From Lentinus brumalis (Eukaryota; Basidiomycota; Agaricomycetes; Polyporales; Polyporaceae): a stretch of 64,000 nt of DNA. The notes below the pieces were generated by a model, which saw only the letters and a program-made list of their open reading frames with translations, did not search any database and was not told where the DNA came from. The position numbers were made by a program, and so were the translations under genes. Positions 48,024-59,434 of the stretch are shown here, one piece after another; the stretch's first letter is position 1; the number at the start of each line of letters is the position of its first letter. Location of the stretch: contig MARA01000021.1 in assembly GCA_001792895.1 (NCBI GenBank), forward strand, positions 372,001 through 436,000, written 5' to 3'.

Positions 48024-48467
48024 ATGGCTATCCGAACACGATTGTCGGTCATGGACATGCTCCACCGCGGGTTCGTCTGGTCCCTGTTCGGCGTGAGCGT
48101 CTGGGGAATCGTCATGATCGGGGTCGTCCACCGGAACACACTGGCTGCGGGCAGAGGTGCGTGCGTGCTGTTCTGAAATCGCCCTCATTGTCTGAAGGAA
48201 GTCCCACGCGCACGTATGGCAGATGTGAGCTGAGCTTGTCGGTATGCTGGGACGAGCGGTGACTTACGCGCGTGGAATGATAGGCGTTGGCGAAGCAAGA
48301 GGCGTTGGCCAAGACTGTGCCGGTAGTGAGTGAGGTGCGTGGGGTCGTTCAATTTTCTCTCAGATCAATTACTCACGGTGTGGTGCTCTCTGAAGGAGGA
48401 GAAGAACGAGGTTGCGCTGGCAGAAGCGGCGCAGGCAGCATTCAAGGCGCGCTCGAACCCCTCATGA
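48024..48467 (+). CDS. COX14-like mitochondrial assembly protein
   Basis: A 76-residue single-span protein. Exon 1 48024-48156 (MDMLHRGFVWSLFGVSVWG then IVMIGVVHRNTLAAGR), exon 2 48300-48325 (EALAKTVPV), exon 3 48396-48467 (EEKNEVALAEAAQAAFKA then RSNPS). The pattern of a short leader, D-x-LHR, one hydrophobic helix and a charged Ala/Glu-rich tail resembles COX14, a translational regulator and assembly factor of cytochrome c oxidase in the inner membrane. The end of exon 2 is uncertain: three in-phase donors (48323, 48326 and after VVSE) exist. Identification rests on pattern and size only. Confidence 0.55.
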
Positions 48468-49237
48468 CGGGATCCCGGACTCTTGACCTCACGGTGAACG
48501 GAGTCGGGCTGAGGTGCGTATTCCCTCGTTCCAGTCCGATAGACCTCCAATGAAGACCCGTCTGTCTCAAGTCGTTCGCGCTTTCCACCATGCTTCAACG
48601 AATTTGCGAAGCACCATCTGCACGCGCGGTCCAGATGCCAGGTGCTCGACGACCGCGCACAGGTGTCAGTCTCGGTCCCACTATCGCATCACGGGAGGTC
48701 GGTTACTCCTTTGTATTGTATAGCTCACGTACTGGATATAGTCGCGTCCCATCTCGCGCTTTGTGCTCATCCACCCCGTGTTCAATGGTCTCGCGTCGGG
48801 GTCCACGTACCTTTTCGGGAGTTGAATAACTCGTTTATGCTTTACTACGATATCGTTGGAAGAGTTGTGACATTCGCGGAATGGCACGTCACCGCCTACA
48901 TTGATGTCAAGCAGGACAGGATATCTCGCGGCAACATGGAGTTCGACTGCATCTTCCGGCTGCCCGGGAAGTGCCGGCTTCATTGACACTCAGTCCGACT
49001 CGGAGGATCTGACGTCGATCTGATGTGCCGCGATATCGCTCCCCTTAGCTCCCCTTGCTATCGACCCTCAAGGCCTCAAGATACTTTCCCATTCACCTTC
49101 TGCTTGAAGATCATTGAGCTGTCCAAAGACTCGCACGCTTGACCAACCAGACTGGATTGATATCTTACTCGCCAGTAAGCATCGCCCGACGGACTCTCCG
49201 CCTGATGTACGTACCCACTAACATGAAGTGCAGCGCC
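48468..49237. other. promoter region of F-box gene, partly duplicated
   Basis: About 48960-49237 recurs in diverged form at 50855-51123, upstream of the second F-box copy (shared CTGCCGCGATATCG-like and TCGCCGGTAAGCA-like stretches). A GTAAGC...GTGCAG pair just before the start suggests a 5' untranslated intron. On the minus strand 48810-48989 reads like a first exon of the mini-protein family (VELHVAARYPVLLDINVGG) but no zinc exon follows clearly. Confidence 0.4.
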
Positions 49238-50770
49238 ATGGGAATGACCATCGACTGTCTTCCGAACGAGATACTGGTCAAGATCTTCATTCTCCACCGA
49301 CCTCGACGCATCGACGATGGCCGGCGGGCACCCAAGCCTGAATGGAGGGACGCATGTAGATGGGCACCTCTCATGGGCGTATGTCGCCACTGGCGCACCT
49401 TGGCCCTTGAGACTCCTCTGCTCTGGCAGGTCGTAGATGTCGGGAAGAGCACAAGATGGCTGGAGCTGGCGTTGATCCGCACTCGAGACGCCGTCCTCGA
49501 GCTCTACTTCCACGTCTATCCCACCAGTGTCGAAACGCTGCCGATGTTGATACCACACATGCATCGCGTGCGCAAACTCTTGCTGCCTCCCATGCCGTTC
49601 GCCGATCTGGCCCTCTTGTCTTCTGTCCAGCCCGCGACGTTCCCGGTCCTCGACGAACTGCAAGTATGGGTTAACGACCCGGAGAAGGCAAGGCTTGCAG
49701 ACTACGTGCCATTCGACCTATCGCCCCCTCGTGCTCCGGCACTTCGCGCTCTGCGTCTCGCCGGCGTGGTAGTCCCTTGGACGGTCGCGACCATGTCGAG
49801 ACTCCGATACATCAACCTCCGCGCGTCCTCCCCGTCCGGGCCCAAACCGTCGTTCGCTCAGTTTCTGGACGTTCTCGAGGAGTGCCGCGAGCTCGAGGTG
49901 CTCTGGCTGCGCGACTTCATCTCGGGTCGGTTCGCATCCCCGTCCCCGCACGACCCGGCACGCACGATCCGTCTGCCGAAGCTGCGTGAGCTCCTGCTCG
50001 GGGAAGCCCCCGAGTCCATCGCGCACTTCGTCGCCAACGTGTACCTGCAGGAGACGGCGACTGTGCGCCTAGCTGGGGATCCAGCCATCGTGGGCGACGA
50101 ACTCCAGCAGGGGTTCGACTCTCTGCTGCCCAGGAACACCTCCAACCTGCCGATCCTGCGGAAGCTCACAGATGCCCGCGTCGGCTTGAGCTGTCGGGAC
50201 GCGCAATATGTAGCCGGGATGACCTCGCGCTGGGGGCCGCCGTTCCCATTCTCGTTGGCCCTCTACTCGGATCTCGACTACAACTGGGGGCCTTACCACT
50301 CCCGGATGCTCGCTCAAGTCAGACATATCTTCACGGATGTTCCACTGCAGAGGCTCACAGTGTTGCTTGACCCGGGAGATATTCAGCCTTCTTCCGTCTG
50401 GATCGATCTCCTCGCGGCGTTCCCGACGCTCCGGCGTCTCGATGTAAATCCTGGAGGAGACCCCCTCCCCGTGTTCGACGCGCTATCAAGCTTGTCCGTC
50501 CCTCGGACGGGGCCGCCACTGCCGCTCTGTCCCAATTTGACAGGGCTCGAGATGAACTACCTCGCATTCTCCGAACAGCAGCATCGGCTCATACTGGCGG
50601 CGTTGCGGAAGCGCGCCGATTTGGGGCTCGTGAAGCTCGACTATCTAGGGCTGAGGTACGAAGAAGACGAGGCTCGGAGGAAGATGCAGGAGGTCATGGA
50701 GCGCGACCGCGCGACGGCGGGTGATATATCTGACTATGTTACAGATTTCGACTGTTCGTCGTTCATCTAG
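49238..50770 (+). CDS. F-box protein, type C copy 1 (intact)
   Basis: A single coding exon of 510 residues. The start MGMTIDCLPNEILVKIFIL is the F-box first helix; ACRWAPLMGVCRHWRTLALE with TPLLWQVVDV completes it. After this come leucine-rich repeat-like segments (PALRALRLAG, MSRLRYINLRAS, LPKLRELLLGEAP, FPTLRRLDVNPGG). This build (LPNEIL...W..V...W) is common in expanded F-box families of Agaricomycetes. Role: SCF ubiquitin-ligase adaptor, target unknown. The chosen start matches the start of the downstream copy; an upstream in-frame ATG (49224) lies in a probable 5' intron. No damage. Confidence 0.8.
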   Translation: MGMTIDCLPNEILVKIFILHRPRRIDDGRRAPKPEWRDACRWAPLMGVCRHWRTLALETPLLWQVVDVGKSTRWLELALIRTRDAVLELYFHVYPTSVETLPMLIPHMHRVRKLLLPPMPFADLALLSSVQPATFPVLDELQVWVNDPEKARLADYVPFDLSPPRAPALRALRLAGVVVPWTVATMSRLRYINLRASSPSGPKPSFAQFLDVLEECRELEVLWLRDFISGRFASPSPHDPARTIRLPKLRELLLGEAPESIAHFVANVYLQETATVRLAGDPAIVGDELQQGFDSLLPRNTSNLPILRKLTDARVGLSCRDAQYVAGMTSRWGPPFPFSLALYSDLDYNWGPYHSRMLAQVRHIFTDVPLQRLTVLLDPGDIQPSSVWIDLLAAFPTLRRLDVNPGGDPLPVFDALSSLSVPRTGPPLPLCPNLTGLEMNYLAFSEQQHRLILAALRKRADLGLVKLDYLGLRYEEDEARRKMQEVMERDRATAGDISDYVTDFDCSSFI

Positions 50771-51123
50771 TAAGTACTAGTAACGGATCCCTCGCCTCTC
50801 AGCCTTCAGCTTCAGGCCTCAGGCCGCTAATGAGTATGCCGAGTATCTTGTACTTACCCGGGAAGTTCCGGCCTCGGCTACCTGCAGTCGAATCGGAGTT
50901 GCATCTGATCTGCCGCGATATCGTTTCCCTTGCCATTCACCCTCAAAACTCCTCTGCGCAGTGTCATCGACCCTCTACGAGCGAAACCCTGAACCAACAA
51001 GCGGCACGAGCTGTTGCACGACCCCGGATCCCGCGCAGTTGTACTTAGGTCCGGTACTACTCGCCGGTAAGCAGTGCCCGACGGCCTCTCCAATATGTGT
51101 CCACTAACAGGAGGGGCAGCATA

Positions 51124-52087
51124 ATGGCCGTAACCATCGACGGCCTTCCAAATGAACTATTGGTCAAGATCTTCGTGCTCTACGGACCTCCCCGCCGCTC
51201 GGACATCGAAGCCTTCGGGCCAGGGACGAAATTTGAGCGGAGGGACGCATGTAGATGGGCACCTCTCATGGGCGTATGGCGGAACTGGCGCACCGTGGCC
51301 CTTGAGACGCCTCTCCTCTGCCAGGTGGTAGATGTCGGGGAGAGCACAAAATGGCTGGAGCTGGCGTTGGTTCGCACACGAGACTCCGTCCTCGAGCTTT
51401 ACTTCCACGCTCATCCAACCAGTATCAAAACGCTGCCGATGCTGCTCCCGCACATGCATCGTGTGCGGAAGCTCTTGCTTCTTATCTTTTGTTTCTGTCG
51501 GTCATTCAACTCGAGGCGTTCCCGGTCCTCGACGAACTGCGACTGTGATTCAACACGCCAGATGCACAGATACCCGTCGAATACGTGCCGTGCGACCTAT
51601 CGCTCATCCACTCTCCGACACTACGCGTCCTCCATCTCCAAAACGCGGTGGTGCCCTGGACTGCTACCGACTATGTCGAGGCTCCGGCATCTCGACCTCC
51701 ACTCGGGTTCCCCGGCTGGGCCGCGCCCATCGATCGCACAGTTCACGGATGCCATCGAGGCATGCGGCGAGCTCGAGGAGCTAGTACAGGCTGCATCATC
51801 TCATTTCCTGGTTCGCTTCCTCTTCCCCACACGATTCCACGCGTACGATCCGTCTACCGAAATTGCGGAAGCTCGTGCTCGGCGACGCCACGGACTTCAT
51901 ATCGCACTTCATCGCCAACGTCCGCATACAGGAGCGTCTCGAGGGGTTCATTGACAGCGAACTGCGAGGGGGTTCCAGTCCTTGCTTCCCAGGGATACCT
52001 CCCACCTTCCTGTTGTGCTTACGCTCACGGAAGTCTGGAGGATCTCTCAGCTTAGGTTACACAGTTCGATTGTTCGTCATGCATTGA
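51124..52087 (+). pseudogene. F-box type C copy 2, decayed
   Basis: Tandem copy of the preceding gene. The first 120 residues are intact (MAVTIDGLPNELLVKIF, WAPLMGVWRNWRTVALETPL, LPMLLPHMHRVRKLLL), then the frame is lost at about 51480, where several codons present in copy 1 are deleted and a TGA follows. Further homologous pieces continue in other frames (LPRLRHLDLHSG-like, FLVRFLFP) to about 52060 and the last third of copy 1 is missing. Multiple breaks and deletions make this a true pseudogene, not a single-base error. Confidence 0.8.
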
Positions 52088-52486
52088 GATACGCTCCCCC
52101 ATCCGGGTACGGTAGAGCATGATAAACACGACAGCAGAGCGGGAAAACCCACTATTGCGTCCGTCGCGGTACCGTTGAACCGAAGAGGAGGGCGATAGGC
52201 TGAAAGGTGACGCAGCGGTGAGCAGCGGCGCATACTGCTTTCCATGCATGGAGAGCGTGGGTTGTGAATGGATACACAGTCGCAATTGACAAAGGGAACC
52301 GTTCTCATACGGTAGGAGAACACTACATAGGTGCGATCAGAGGTCCGAACACGGTAGTGCGCAGCACGAAGTCGTTGACGAATACTTAGATACATCGCTG
52401 GATTGGTAGTCTGCAAAATTCACTGTGTACGAAAGTGAGATCCTGCTGACCGACGAGAGCGTTCGAACCTCACCTGACAACGCCTT

Positions 52487-53147
52487 TCAAGCTTCCGGCG
52501 AGCAGTCTCTCTCCGAGCGCTCTTCTCCCAGCCCGGCATGCTCCTGACGGCTATCTTGGCCTTGGTGGGGCGTGGCACTCTGACCGCTTTCTTCCGTACT
52601 GAGCTGCTTCGACTGAGCGCAGTACTTGCATATAGCGGTACTGGCATGCCCATCTGTATCGCCTGCATCACTTCCGCAGTGATCGCACTGCTTGGCAGTG
52701 GTTAGTTGCGGATGCACGCAGAATGGTAATGACATGGCTCACAGATAGTACGTCCTGTGCCTTGGCGACTGACTTCGCGATATGCAGGACGGTCGGCCTC
52801 GCGGGGATCAGCAGCGGAACGACGTCGACCCCGGGGTGCACGCGTGCGCTGTGAACTGGAATAAGCCCCAGAGCATGAGCATGCTCCGACGCTGGGGCGT
52901 TCCCTTACGGAGTTTCGTCAGCATTGCAGCCCCACTCCGACAACGAAACAAAGACTCGCGTACCTCCGAAGGAGATGTTGATTCCGGGAAGCGCGACCGG
53001 AGTTGTGTGATAGCTTCCGTTGGAGTACTGCACTTGTACCTGCGCAAAGGTCGGCGGGAAGTAGAGGTACGCAGACGTCGGTTCGTGGGCGGGTGCGGGC
53101 GCGGTGGACGTCGGGGTTCCAGCGTCCCTTCGGTGCGTGTAAGTCAT
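52487..53147 (-). CDS. mini-protein family member with altered Cys cluster
   Basis: Three exons: 52964-53147 (184 nt, phase 1), 52752-52855 and 52487-52687, 162 residues. N-terminal domain: TSAYLYFPPTFAQVQVQYSN, then TPVALPGINISFG at the splice site. The linker is VHPGVDVVPLLIPARPTV. Exon 3 begins at a Cys, as in the rest of the family, but reads CDHC-x15-CKYC: the first and fourth/fifth Cys pairs remain while the third and sixth Cys are gone and the basic loop is replaced by an acidic one (GSDAGDTDG). A canonical two-zinc cluster cannot form; a single-zinc site is possible. The rest is Glu/Gln/Ser-rich. Function unknown. Confidence 0.55.
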
Positions 53148-54198
53148 TGTGGGCGAGCTGAGCCGACTGTCTGTTGTGTTACAGACTTATGCTTTGTACT
53201 GTGCAGATATCTGGAACCTGTGAACTCAGCCAGATATCCGGCACTCCACCGTGTCTCGATATCAATGCCAAATTGGGAGCGCCGCTCGGGTATGGTGGGT
53301 ACCGTTGCTTCCAAGTGACTCGTTTCGACAGCGGCGCTGGAGTGTGGCAGATATCGTGGCGCAACCTACGGCTGTATTGCAAATTCCGGAGATGATTCAA
53401 TATGGAGCCATGAGCCTGGTAAGCAGGGTGTGCCTCGGACGTATCCTCCAATGGTAGTACTTACATGCAATCGCCGATACGCATTGAGGATGCCTCGTGG
53501 CAACGCAACGGAAATTGACAGTAAATACCTCTTCAGAACCTTCGACGGATCTCTCTAAAGTATCATCTCAAGTATACTTCTCAAATCATGGTGAGCATCT
53601 CGGCGAAATTGGGAGTGCTTACACGGAATCGAGGCAGCCGTCGGTCAGACAGGTACGCACCGGCGGCGTACTTGCATGATGGCATGTCTTGTATACCAAC
53701 CTCCATTAGGACATGGCTCTACGCATGGCCGCTTCGAACGTCGCCGCCTCGACGGTGGTCAAAGAGGATATCCGGAGTTTGCCGACGCCAGCGCCGCTGC
53801 CTTCTTTTCAATTTGGGAGGCGGCGACAAAAGGCTTCGCATGTTCTTGTCACACACGCCCACGGAGACATGTAGCGGTGGTGGTCGGAACTAACCACGCG
53901 GTCGCAGATCGTTGCTGCTGACACGATCGGGGGTTCCTGCAGAGACGCGATTGAGAGCTGAACAATATTTCATCGGAGGGGCGGTGCAAAGTATTGGGCT
54001 CTAACTTGCTCTAACTTACGTATATATAGTCGAAACACCCGGTATTAGCCCCAGGATAGATACATGGCGGAAGCTCAGAGTTAAAGTATGCGGTCGCGAG
54101 GAGAGTATCTGAGTAGTACATGAATAGCCCGATGCCCTTGTCGACATGATCATGTCGTGTACAAAAAGGAAAGGTACGGAAGCAGAGGGCCGAGACGC
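53148..54198. other. intergenic
   Basis: No supported gene. Short similar patches (AAATTGGGAG at 53272 and 53607) hint at an internal repeat. Open frames lack family features. Confidence 0.35.
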
Positions 54199-55065
54199 TT
54201 ATAGGTACGACAAATCGGACCGTGAGTAGAAGCCATCCGCGAACTCGGCATCCTGGGAAAACATCCCCAGCTCAGGATCTGCAAGCAGCATGTCTGCGTC
54301 TTCAATCCACGTTGGTCGCATCATGGAGTCACATCTACTCACCTCCAGGAGGGAAGGAAGATTGAGGTTCACCCTCGGGAAACAGTTCCGGGTCTATAGC
54401 AGGACCGCACCAGCACGGCGTCCCGGCAGCAGCGCACGCGACACATTGAGAGACGCGCTAACAACAGACTGTTATTAGCGGGTGCGCTAGAGCTGACCCA
54501 CGAGTGACCGTCCTGAACAGGCATCACCAGTGCGCGGATCGAAGATGATAACTCACCGGAGCAGCAGGCCAACCGTAAGTCTGATCAAGACCCGACGACA
54601 CGTCAAACGACGCGGAGTTCAAGGCTGGGGTCATGGACTCAAACGCCGAGGCTTCAGACGCTTGCGCGAGCTGAGACGCGTCGTAGGCCCCCTCAGCACC
54701 ATACGGGCCCTCGGCGGGCGCAACTCCGACGTTCGCGGGGTCCATCATACCCGGCGCGTTGGTGATCACAGGAGGGCCACCAGAGGGTGGCAAGGGCGTG
54801 ACTTGAGCTGAGGATGTCCACAGCGAGGGGGTGAATGACGGATCGCAGCACGTCTGGATATGTACGCACCGACGGCGAGCGTGACGACGCACCCAGGGAT
54901 GACGACATCCGCCGTCTGCACTCCTCCTCCCGGCAGGCGCGTCACGAGTGTGCCGATTCGCGCGGGGAAGACGATCCTGACCGTGACCGGGTCTTGCACG
55001 GCGGACGGATCGTTCGCGACCGCGTCATGGAGCAGGCGTTGGTAGAGTTCGTTGACCCAGGACAT
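54199..55065 (-). CDS. mini-protein family member, partial Cys cluster
   Basis: Four exons: 54870-55065 (196 nt, phase 1), 54557-54807, 54373-54457 and 54199-54293, 208 residues. The N-terminal domain is a clear relative of the 59.4 kb gene: MSWVNELYQRLLHDAVAND, VTVRIVFPARIGTLVTRLP, DVVIPGCVVTLAVG. The linker is Pro/Gly/Ala-rich. Exon 3 reads QCVACAAAGTPCWCG: the first three Cys have canonical spacing (C-x2-C-x6-C) but the second half is lost. The end is acidic and aromatic (DPELFPE|DMLLADPELGMF), like an activation or interaction motif. A CTATATG motif about 75 bp upstream may be the TATA box. Probably lost two-zinc DNA binding; function unknown. Confidence 0.6.
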
Positions 55066-57146
55066 AGACGGCGAGGGAGCTAGCAGAGCGAGAACGAGGG
55101 CGAAGAGATGGGGAGTAGGGAAATATTTGTCTCACTTTCATATAGATTCCCTGAAGGGGCGTTTAGCCAGCGCCGCCCACAGAAGAGGAGAAAAGGCAAA
55201 TCGGCCAAAGTTACCGGCCTGCCTTTCAGACCGTCCGACATCGCCTCCCACTTCCGCGTCGAATGCGCTAGGTCTGTCATGCGCCAGCGTCCATCAGGTT
55301 CTGAAAGGACCGGTGACCTCACTGCTACTGAAAACGCTGGATGTGCACGTTCATAGAGGCAGGCCCAGGCGTGTACAACGCATGCCTCATACTCACCCGA
55401 CCACTGACGAACAACTTGGAAGTGCTCGCATGGCCCGCAGATCTCTCCATGCACGACACTCAGGAGCGTCACGTAGCTCACAATATTGCAGGCGTCGGGC
55501 TCAGAGCCAACCTGCACATTGAACCATCGCCGCACCTTCTCCGCTGAGCAGTGTGAGAAAACCGGTCGTAGATGTGATGATAACGTTCGTCCGGCCGTCT
55601 TTGGTACGGTATGTGTCCGCAGTGCATGCGACGTCGGCCACGACCCACGCTAAACCCACGCGCAGAAGGATCCTTCAAACAACTGTGATGATGCCTGTTA
55701 GTTATAGCGCAATTCCGGCCGGAAGACACCTACTGTCCACTGTTCCTGAATACCCGCCGTCGCCTCGTAGAAGTGCGTCAACGTGCGCAGACCGCTGCAA
55801 AAACGAACCAAGTGCCACGGCCTCTGTCATCACTACCGTCTCCATCTTGATCCCGCTTTGCTCCTCTGTCTGGGCGTTGTCACAACGCTCCTCGATGGCG
55901 ACTCCGAGCAGCGACCACATGCAGCTTTACACGATCTCGCGGTGATACGTCACCGAGGCGGTGCCCTCGGAGCTCCGCACAATCGGGCACAGAATGACGA
56001 AGAGGCACTTGAACGGGTTGCCCGCACATGGGAAGTCTTGAGCGTGCACGTCCGCAAAAACGACAACTTGCGGAACCAGTTATGATGATCCAAGGATTTG
56101 AGCCAGGAGTAGTTCCGAGTTGAAGTCCTCACCCTCAAAAAATTCAACCTCAGTACATATGCATGGGAAGAGGAAGAAGTCACGAACTGAGTCGAAGACA
56201 GGTAGTGACAGCATTGTTGTGGGGGCGTGTGATTTGATCTGACCTGTTATGGTATCTTAGACGCGCATCGTGGTGGTTGCCACGTTCTCCTTTGGTTCTC
56301 CTCGTCGCTCTTGGTCACAGCCCATCTCGCATGCTGTTCCCACATTCTGTCAGTCTGCCGCTTTAGTGCCTCTAGACTGCTTCGGATACATACCTTGAGC
56401 TGACACGCGAAGCTGGGAGCTGATAGTACCCAAACTGACGTTGACGGACCACTGGGGTGCAGCTCCATCAGTATCAGAGCGAGCGGTCATTCCAGCCTCG
56501 TCGCCGTCCGCTTCTCATTTAACATACTGAGCTCCAGTTCTCAAAACGATCCCGAGACATCGCAGTCTGGAGTTGTGGGCCGGTTGTTCTGGCACTCCTC
56601 CCGAGACACCGATTGCTTCCGCAGGACCCTGGCCTTCTCCTCGTCCGTGAGGTCATAGAGTGCGTTGTCGAGCTGCCCGCTTCTAGGGGTGCCGGGATTG
56701 CGAGCACCGAGGACTTCCCGAGGGTGCTCACTGCAGGAAGACGGCAAGACGTGAGTAGCTATCTCAGTCCAGTGTGCGTGGATTAATATTGACGAGACAA
56801 GTTCAGGTTCACCGTTCAGATGCCGGGTCCGCACCCTTCATGAACTTCTCTGTAGATCGTCGCCATGAGTGCCATTGGACAAGTCGTGCGCGGTGCACCT
56901 TGATACTGTATGACTTCCATGCGAACGTTGAACACAATCGAATATATTCCGCAACAGACGGACATCGACCTGGCGTAACATACAATATGACCCCATATGC
57001 AGGCGGTCGCGACAGCCCAGTGAGATACAGAAAGCGTTCGAGGCTATCGTGCATGCAAGTTCTGCAGAGTAAGGGCACGTGAGCCGACGACTGGGGACTG
57101 CGAGAGATTACGCACACATGATACGTAGTACCATGAATGTCGGGAG
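55066..57146. other. interval with family-like fragments
   Basis: No complete gene. On the minus strand 56393-56490 reads APQWSVNVSLGTISSQLRV and ends at GTATGT, matching the family's first-exon pattern, followed by a possible second exon to 56247. On the plus strand at 55549 an acceptor-like CAG precedes CEKTGRRCDDN, half a zinc cluster, ending at a stop. These are probably remnants of further members. Confidence 0.35.
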
Positions 57147-57818
57147 TCAGACGATCTTCCTCTTCCGCTTGCTGACGCGCTCCACACAATCCTCGTCCTT
57201 CGTCCTGCACAGCTTGCACGGGAAGACTCCTTCGCACTTCTTCTTCTTATCGTGGCACCGGACGCACTGATGGGAAGATGTGAGATCTCTGTGAATAATA
57301 CTCGACTGCAATTGGACACGGTGACATACCACCGGCTTGAGTCCTGAGCCACCCCGGGTGCCTCGAGCTCCAGCTTGAAGAGCGAAACCGTTACTCGCAA
57401 GAATCGTAGAAGAATTGGGGTAGCGCGAAGTCGATCCCAGAGCCGCCTGTGGCATCGCGGTGAGGAATGATTGCTCCGGAAAGGCTGACGCGGAAGCCAT
57501 GGTAGTGGCTAGGCCCGCATTGTTGCTGATCGAAGCTAGCCAGATCCCCGTCAGTACATCTAGCACAGCTGCATGAGATGCGTACTGCTCACCTGTACCC
57601 ACAGGGATAGCTATCGCTCGCTCTGCGCGGAGATCATGCCACGTCATGGCAGGCTCGAGGTCGGATCGTGACTGATGCTCCGACAATGCGATCGCATCCT
57701 CGAGCTTTAACTCGACAGATAGAGGATTCACGGCCGTCCAAGGATTATACTGACTCGTCTGTTGCTGCGTGATGCGTATGGCCTCTTTCACGGCGCTGTA
57801 CCACGGGTTGGCGGTCAT
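57147..57818 (-). CDS. Zn2Cys6 mini-protein, 183 residues
   Basis: Three exons: 57593-57818 (226 nt, phase 1), 57330-57535 and 57147-57266. N-terminus MTANPWYSAVKEAIRITQQQ, then NPLSVELKLEDAIAL and AERAIAIPVGTG at the splice. The linker is Ala/Ser/Asn-rich. Exon 3 starts at the first Cys: CVRCHDKKKKCEGVFPCKLC with a last Cys after RTKDED, a fully canonical C-x2-C-x6-C-x6-C-x2-C-x6-C cluster with the basic loop HDKKKK. It ends with a nuclear-localisation-like KRKRKIV. This is the best candidate in the set for a working DNA binder. No fungal transcription-factor middle domain. Confidence 0.75.
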   Translation of the reverse strand: MTANPWYSAVKEAIRITQQQTSQYNPWTAVNPLSVELKLEDAIALSEHQSRSDLEPAMTWHDLRAERAIAIPVGTGEQYASHAAVLDVLTGIWLASISNNAGLATTMASASAFPEQSFLTAMPQAALGSTSRYPNSSTILASNGFALQAGARGTRGGSGLKPVVCHRVQLQSSIIHRDLTSSHQCVRCHDKKKKCEGVFPCKLCRTKDEDCVERVSKRKRKIV

Positions 57819-57962
57819 GATGGCTACGACTGGAGGTTGCAGGGGTAGAGCAGTGGTCCGAGAGATGGGACGTTGTAAGTTGTAAGGGGCACATTATTGG
57901 CGACGAGTGGGATACTTGAGGTGGGAGGCTGCCCCGTCGCCGCCTGGCAGAAGGGGGAATGC

Positions 57963-58563
57963 TACAGCTATTTCCATAACAAGTGGCCGCCCAACTCCGA
58001 CAGACGCACGTACACTTTTGACGCGAATAATTCAAGAAATTCAGGAAATTCATGCGAGCCCAGTCTATGTCTCCGTAGGCCCTAAAATCAACGTGGTAGG
58101 GTTGCCCAAGGTACGTCCAGTCTGCCTGAGCAATTTGAGGGCCCGGTAAGCGTACTGTAGCGAGATGGATGCACCAGGTCGTCGATGGCTCTCAGAGCAT
58201 CCTACTCGAGCACTACGGTCGCATGCGACCTTTAATTTACTTCTATGACAGCGGTGTCTATTCTTGTTGCAGATTCAGTGCCTTTTGTGCCCCTCCGGCA
58301 TGAAAGTCTCGCTGTAAATGCTCGCCGTCATCCACAGATATAAGCGCCCGATGACGGGAGCGCTGCGTCGTCCCATTGCTGGGGTATCTATGTCTTGCGG
58401 ACGCTCACAAACTCACAGGAATACTAGAAGGACCTATACGAGCTCACATACATGCGTCGCTGGGCTCAGGAGGCACCCGCAATATCGAGGATTTTTCGAA
58501 TTTTTCGTGCAAAATGTGCAGTGCGCAAGTGGCGCGCGGCCACTTGTTTTGGAAATAGCTGTA
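57963..58563. repeat. inverted repeat pair, about 100 bp arms
   Basis: 57963-58063 (TACAGCTATTTCC...GCGAGCCCAG) recurs inverted at 58460-58563 (CTGGGCTC...GGAAATAGCTGTA). The arms share several blocks (AACAAGTGGCCGC, the AATTC-rich middle). They enclose about 400 bp with no recognisable protein. It sits just upstream of the mini-protein gene that starts at 57818. Either a MITE-like element or two inverted pieces of a duplicated sequence. Confidence 0.6.
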
Positions 58564-59434
58564 TGCGCGGCGAGGCGCCGCGTAATACGTCGGCAACTGC
58601 CGGGCTACAACAAGGCTACAAGTCCTACAAGTAGTACTTACCCACTCCCAGACCTTCTATGCTCATCTCCCAGTTACGCCGCCAGGTCTGCATGATGCGG
58701 TTCACGCGTTCAGGCTGCACCGACTTTGCTTGCCGGCGCGAAAGGCGTTCCAAGGCTCTGAATCTCTCAGAGGATTGTTCGACAATACAGTATTCCTCGG
58801 ATAGGTCTGTACATCCTCGCAACAGGCATCCCTGACATGAGGCTGATTGAAACCGAAGCGGTGATTCGGATACGGCAACTGGCCCCGCAGCTATCGCGCA
58901 AGTGAGAATATGTTATATTGTCGGCAGCCTGGAGACGAGGGGAGACGAGCTACCCGCTTGGAATCTACCCTTCCACGGTGTGTTATTTAGACCTGGTGTT
59001 CAAACCCACAGTGTGGACTTGTACTGAAAGCATCTACTACAGGAAGGCCGACAGTTGATCTGCAAATTTTACAGCTCAAACCAGCGTACGGAGAGTTTGT
59101 AGCTTCCCGTTGCCCCTCGACGTAAGTATCGTACTCATCTCACCGTCGCTCGAATGTATGATTCTCTTACACCCACATCGTTCTATTGATATCCGACCGA
59201 CATTTTCTTTGAGGCCAACAGCGGCGACTAGAGGTTCATGATGCTGAGCTTACTATCACTAACCCTGGCCCACCAGTGACACGCCGCACCAAAGAGCCTT
59301 CTGGGGTTCCCACGTACCGTACGCATGAACCGCCCTCTTCTTCTGCACGACGGCGCTCGCAACATGAAGTATATAAGGACCGTCCAAAGCACCCCACTGA
59401 TATTCTGCAGACATCCTGTTCAGCATCACCGAAG
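58564..59434. other. intergenic with a Cys-containing fragment
   Basis: On the minus strand 58640-58845 reads CQGCLLRGCTDLSEEYC followed by an Arg/Gln-rich stretch (LERLSRRQAKSVQPERVNR) to a GTAAGT donor. It is exon-like but cannot be joined to other exons. The rest is promoter region of the gene at 59435. Confidence 0.3.
59370..59377 (+). promoter_or_regulatory. TATA box of mini-protein gene
   Basis: TATATAAG 58 bp upstream of the ATG at 59435. Confidence 0.5.
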
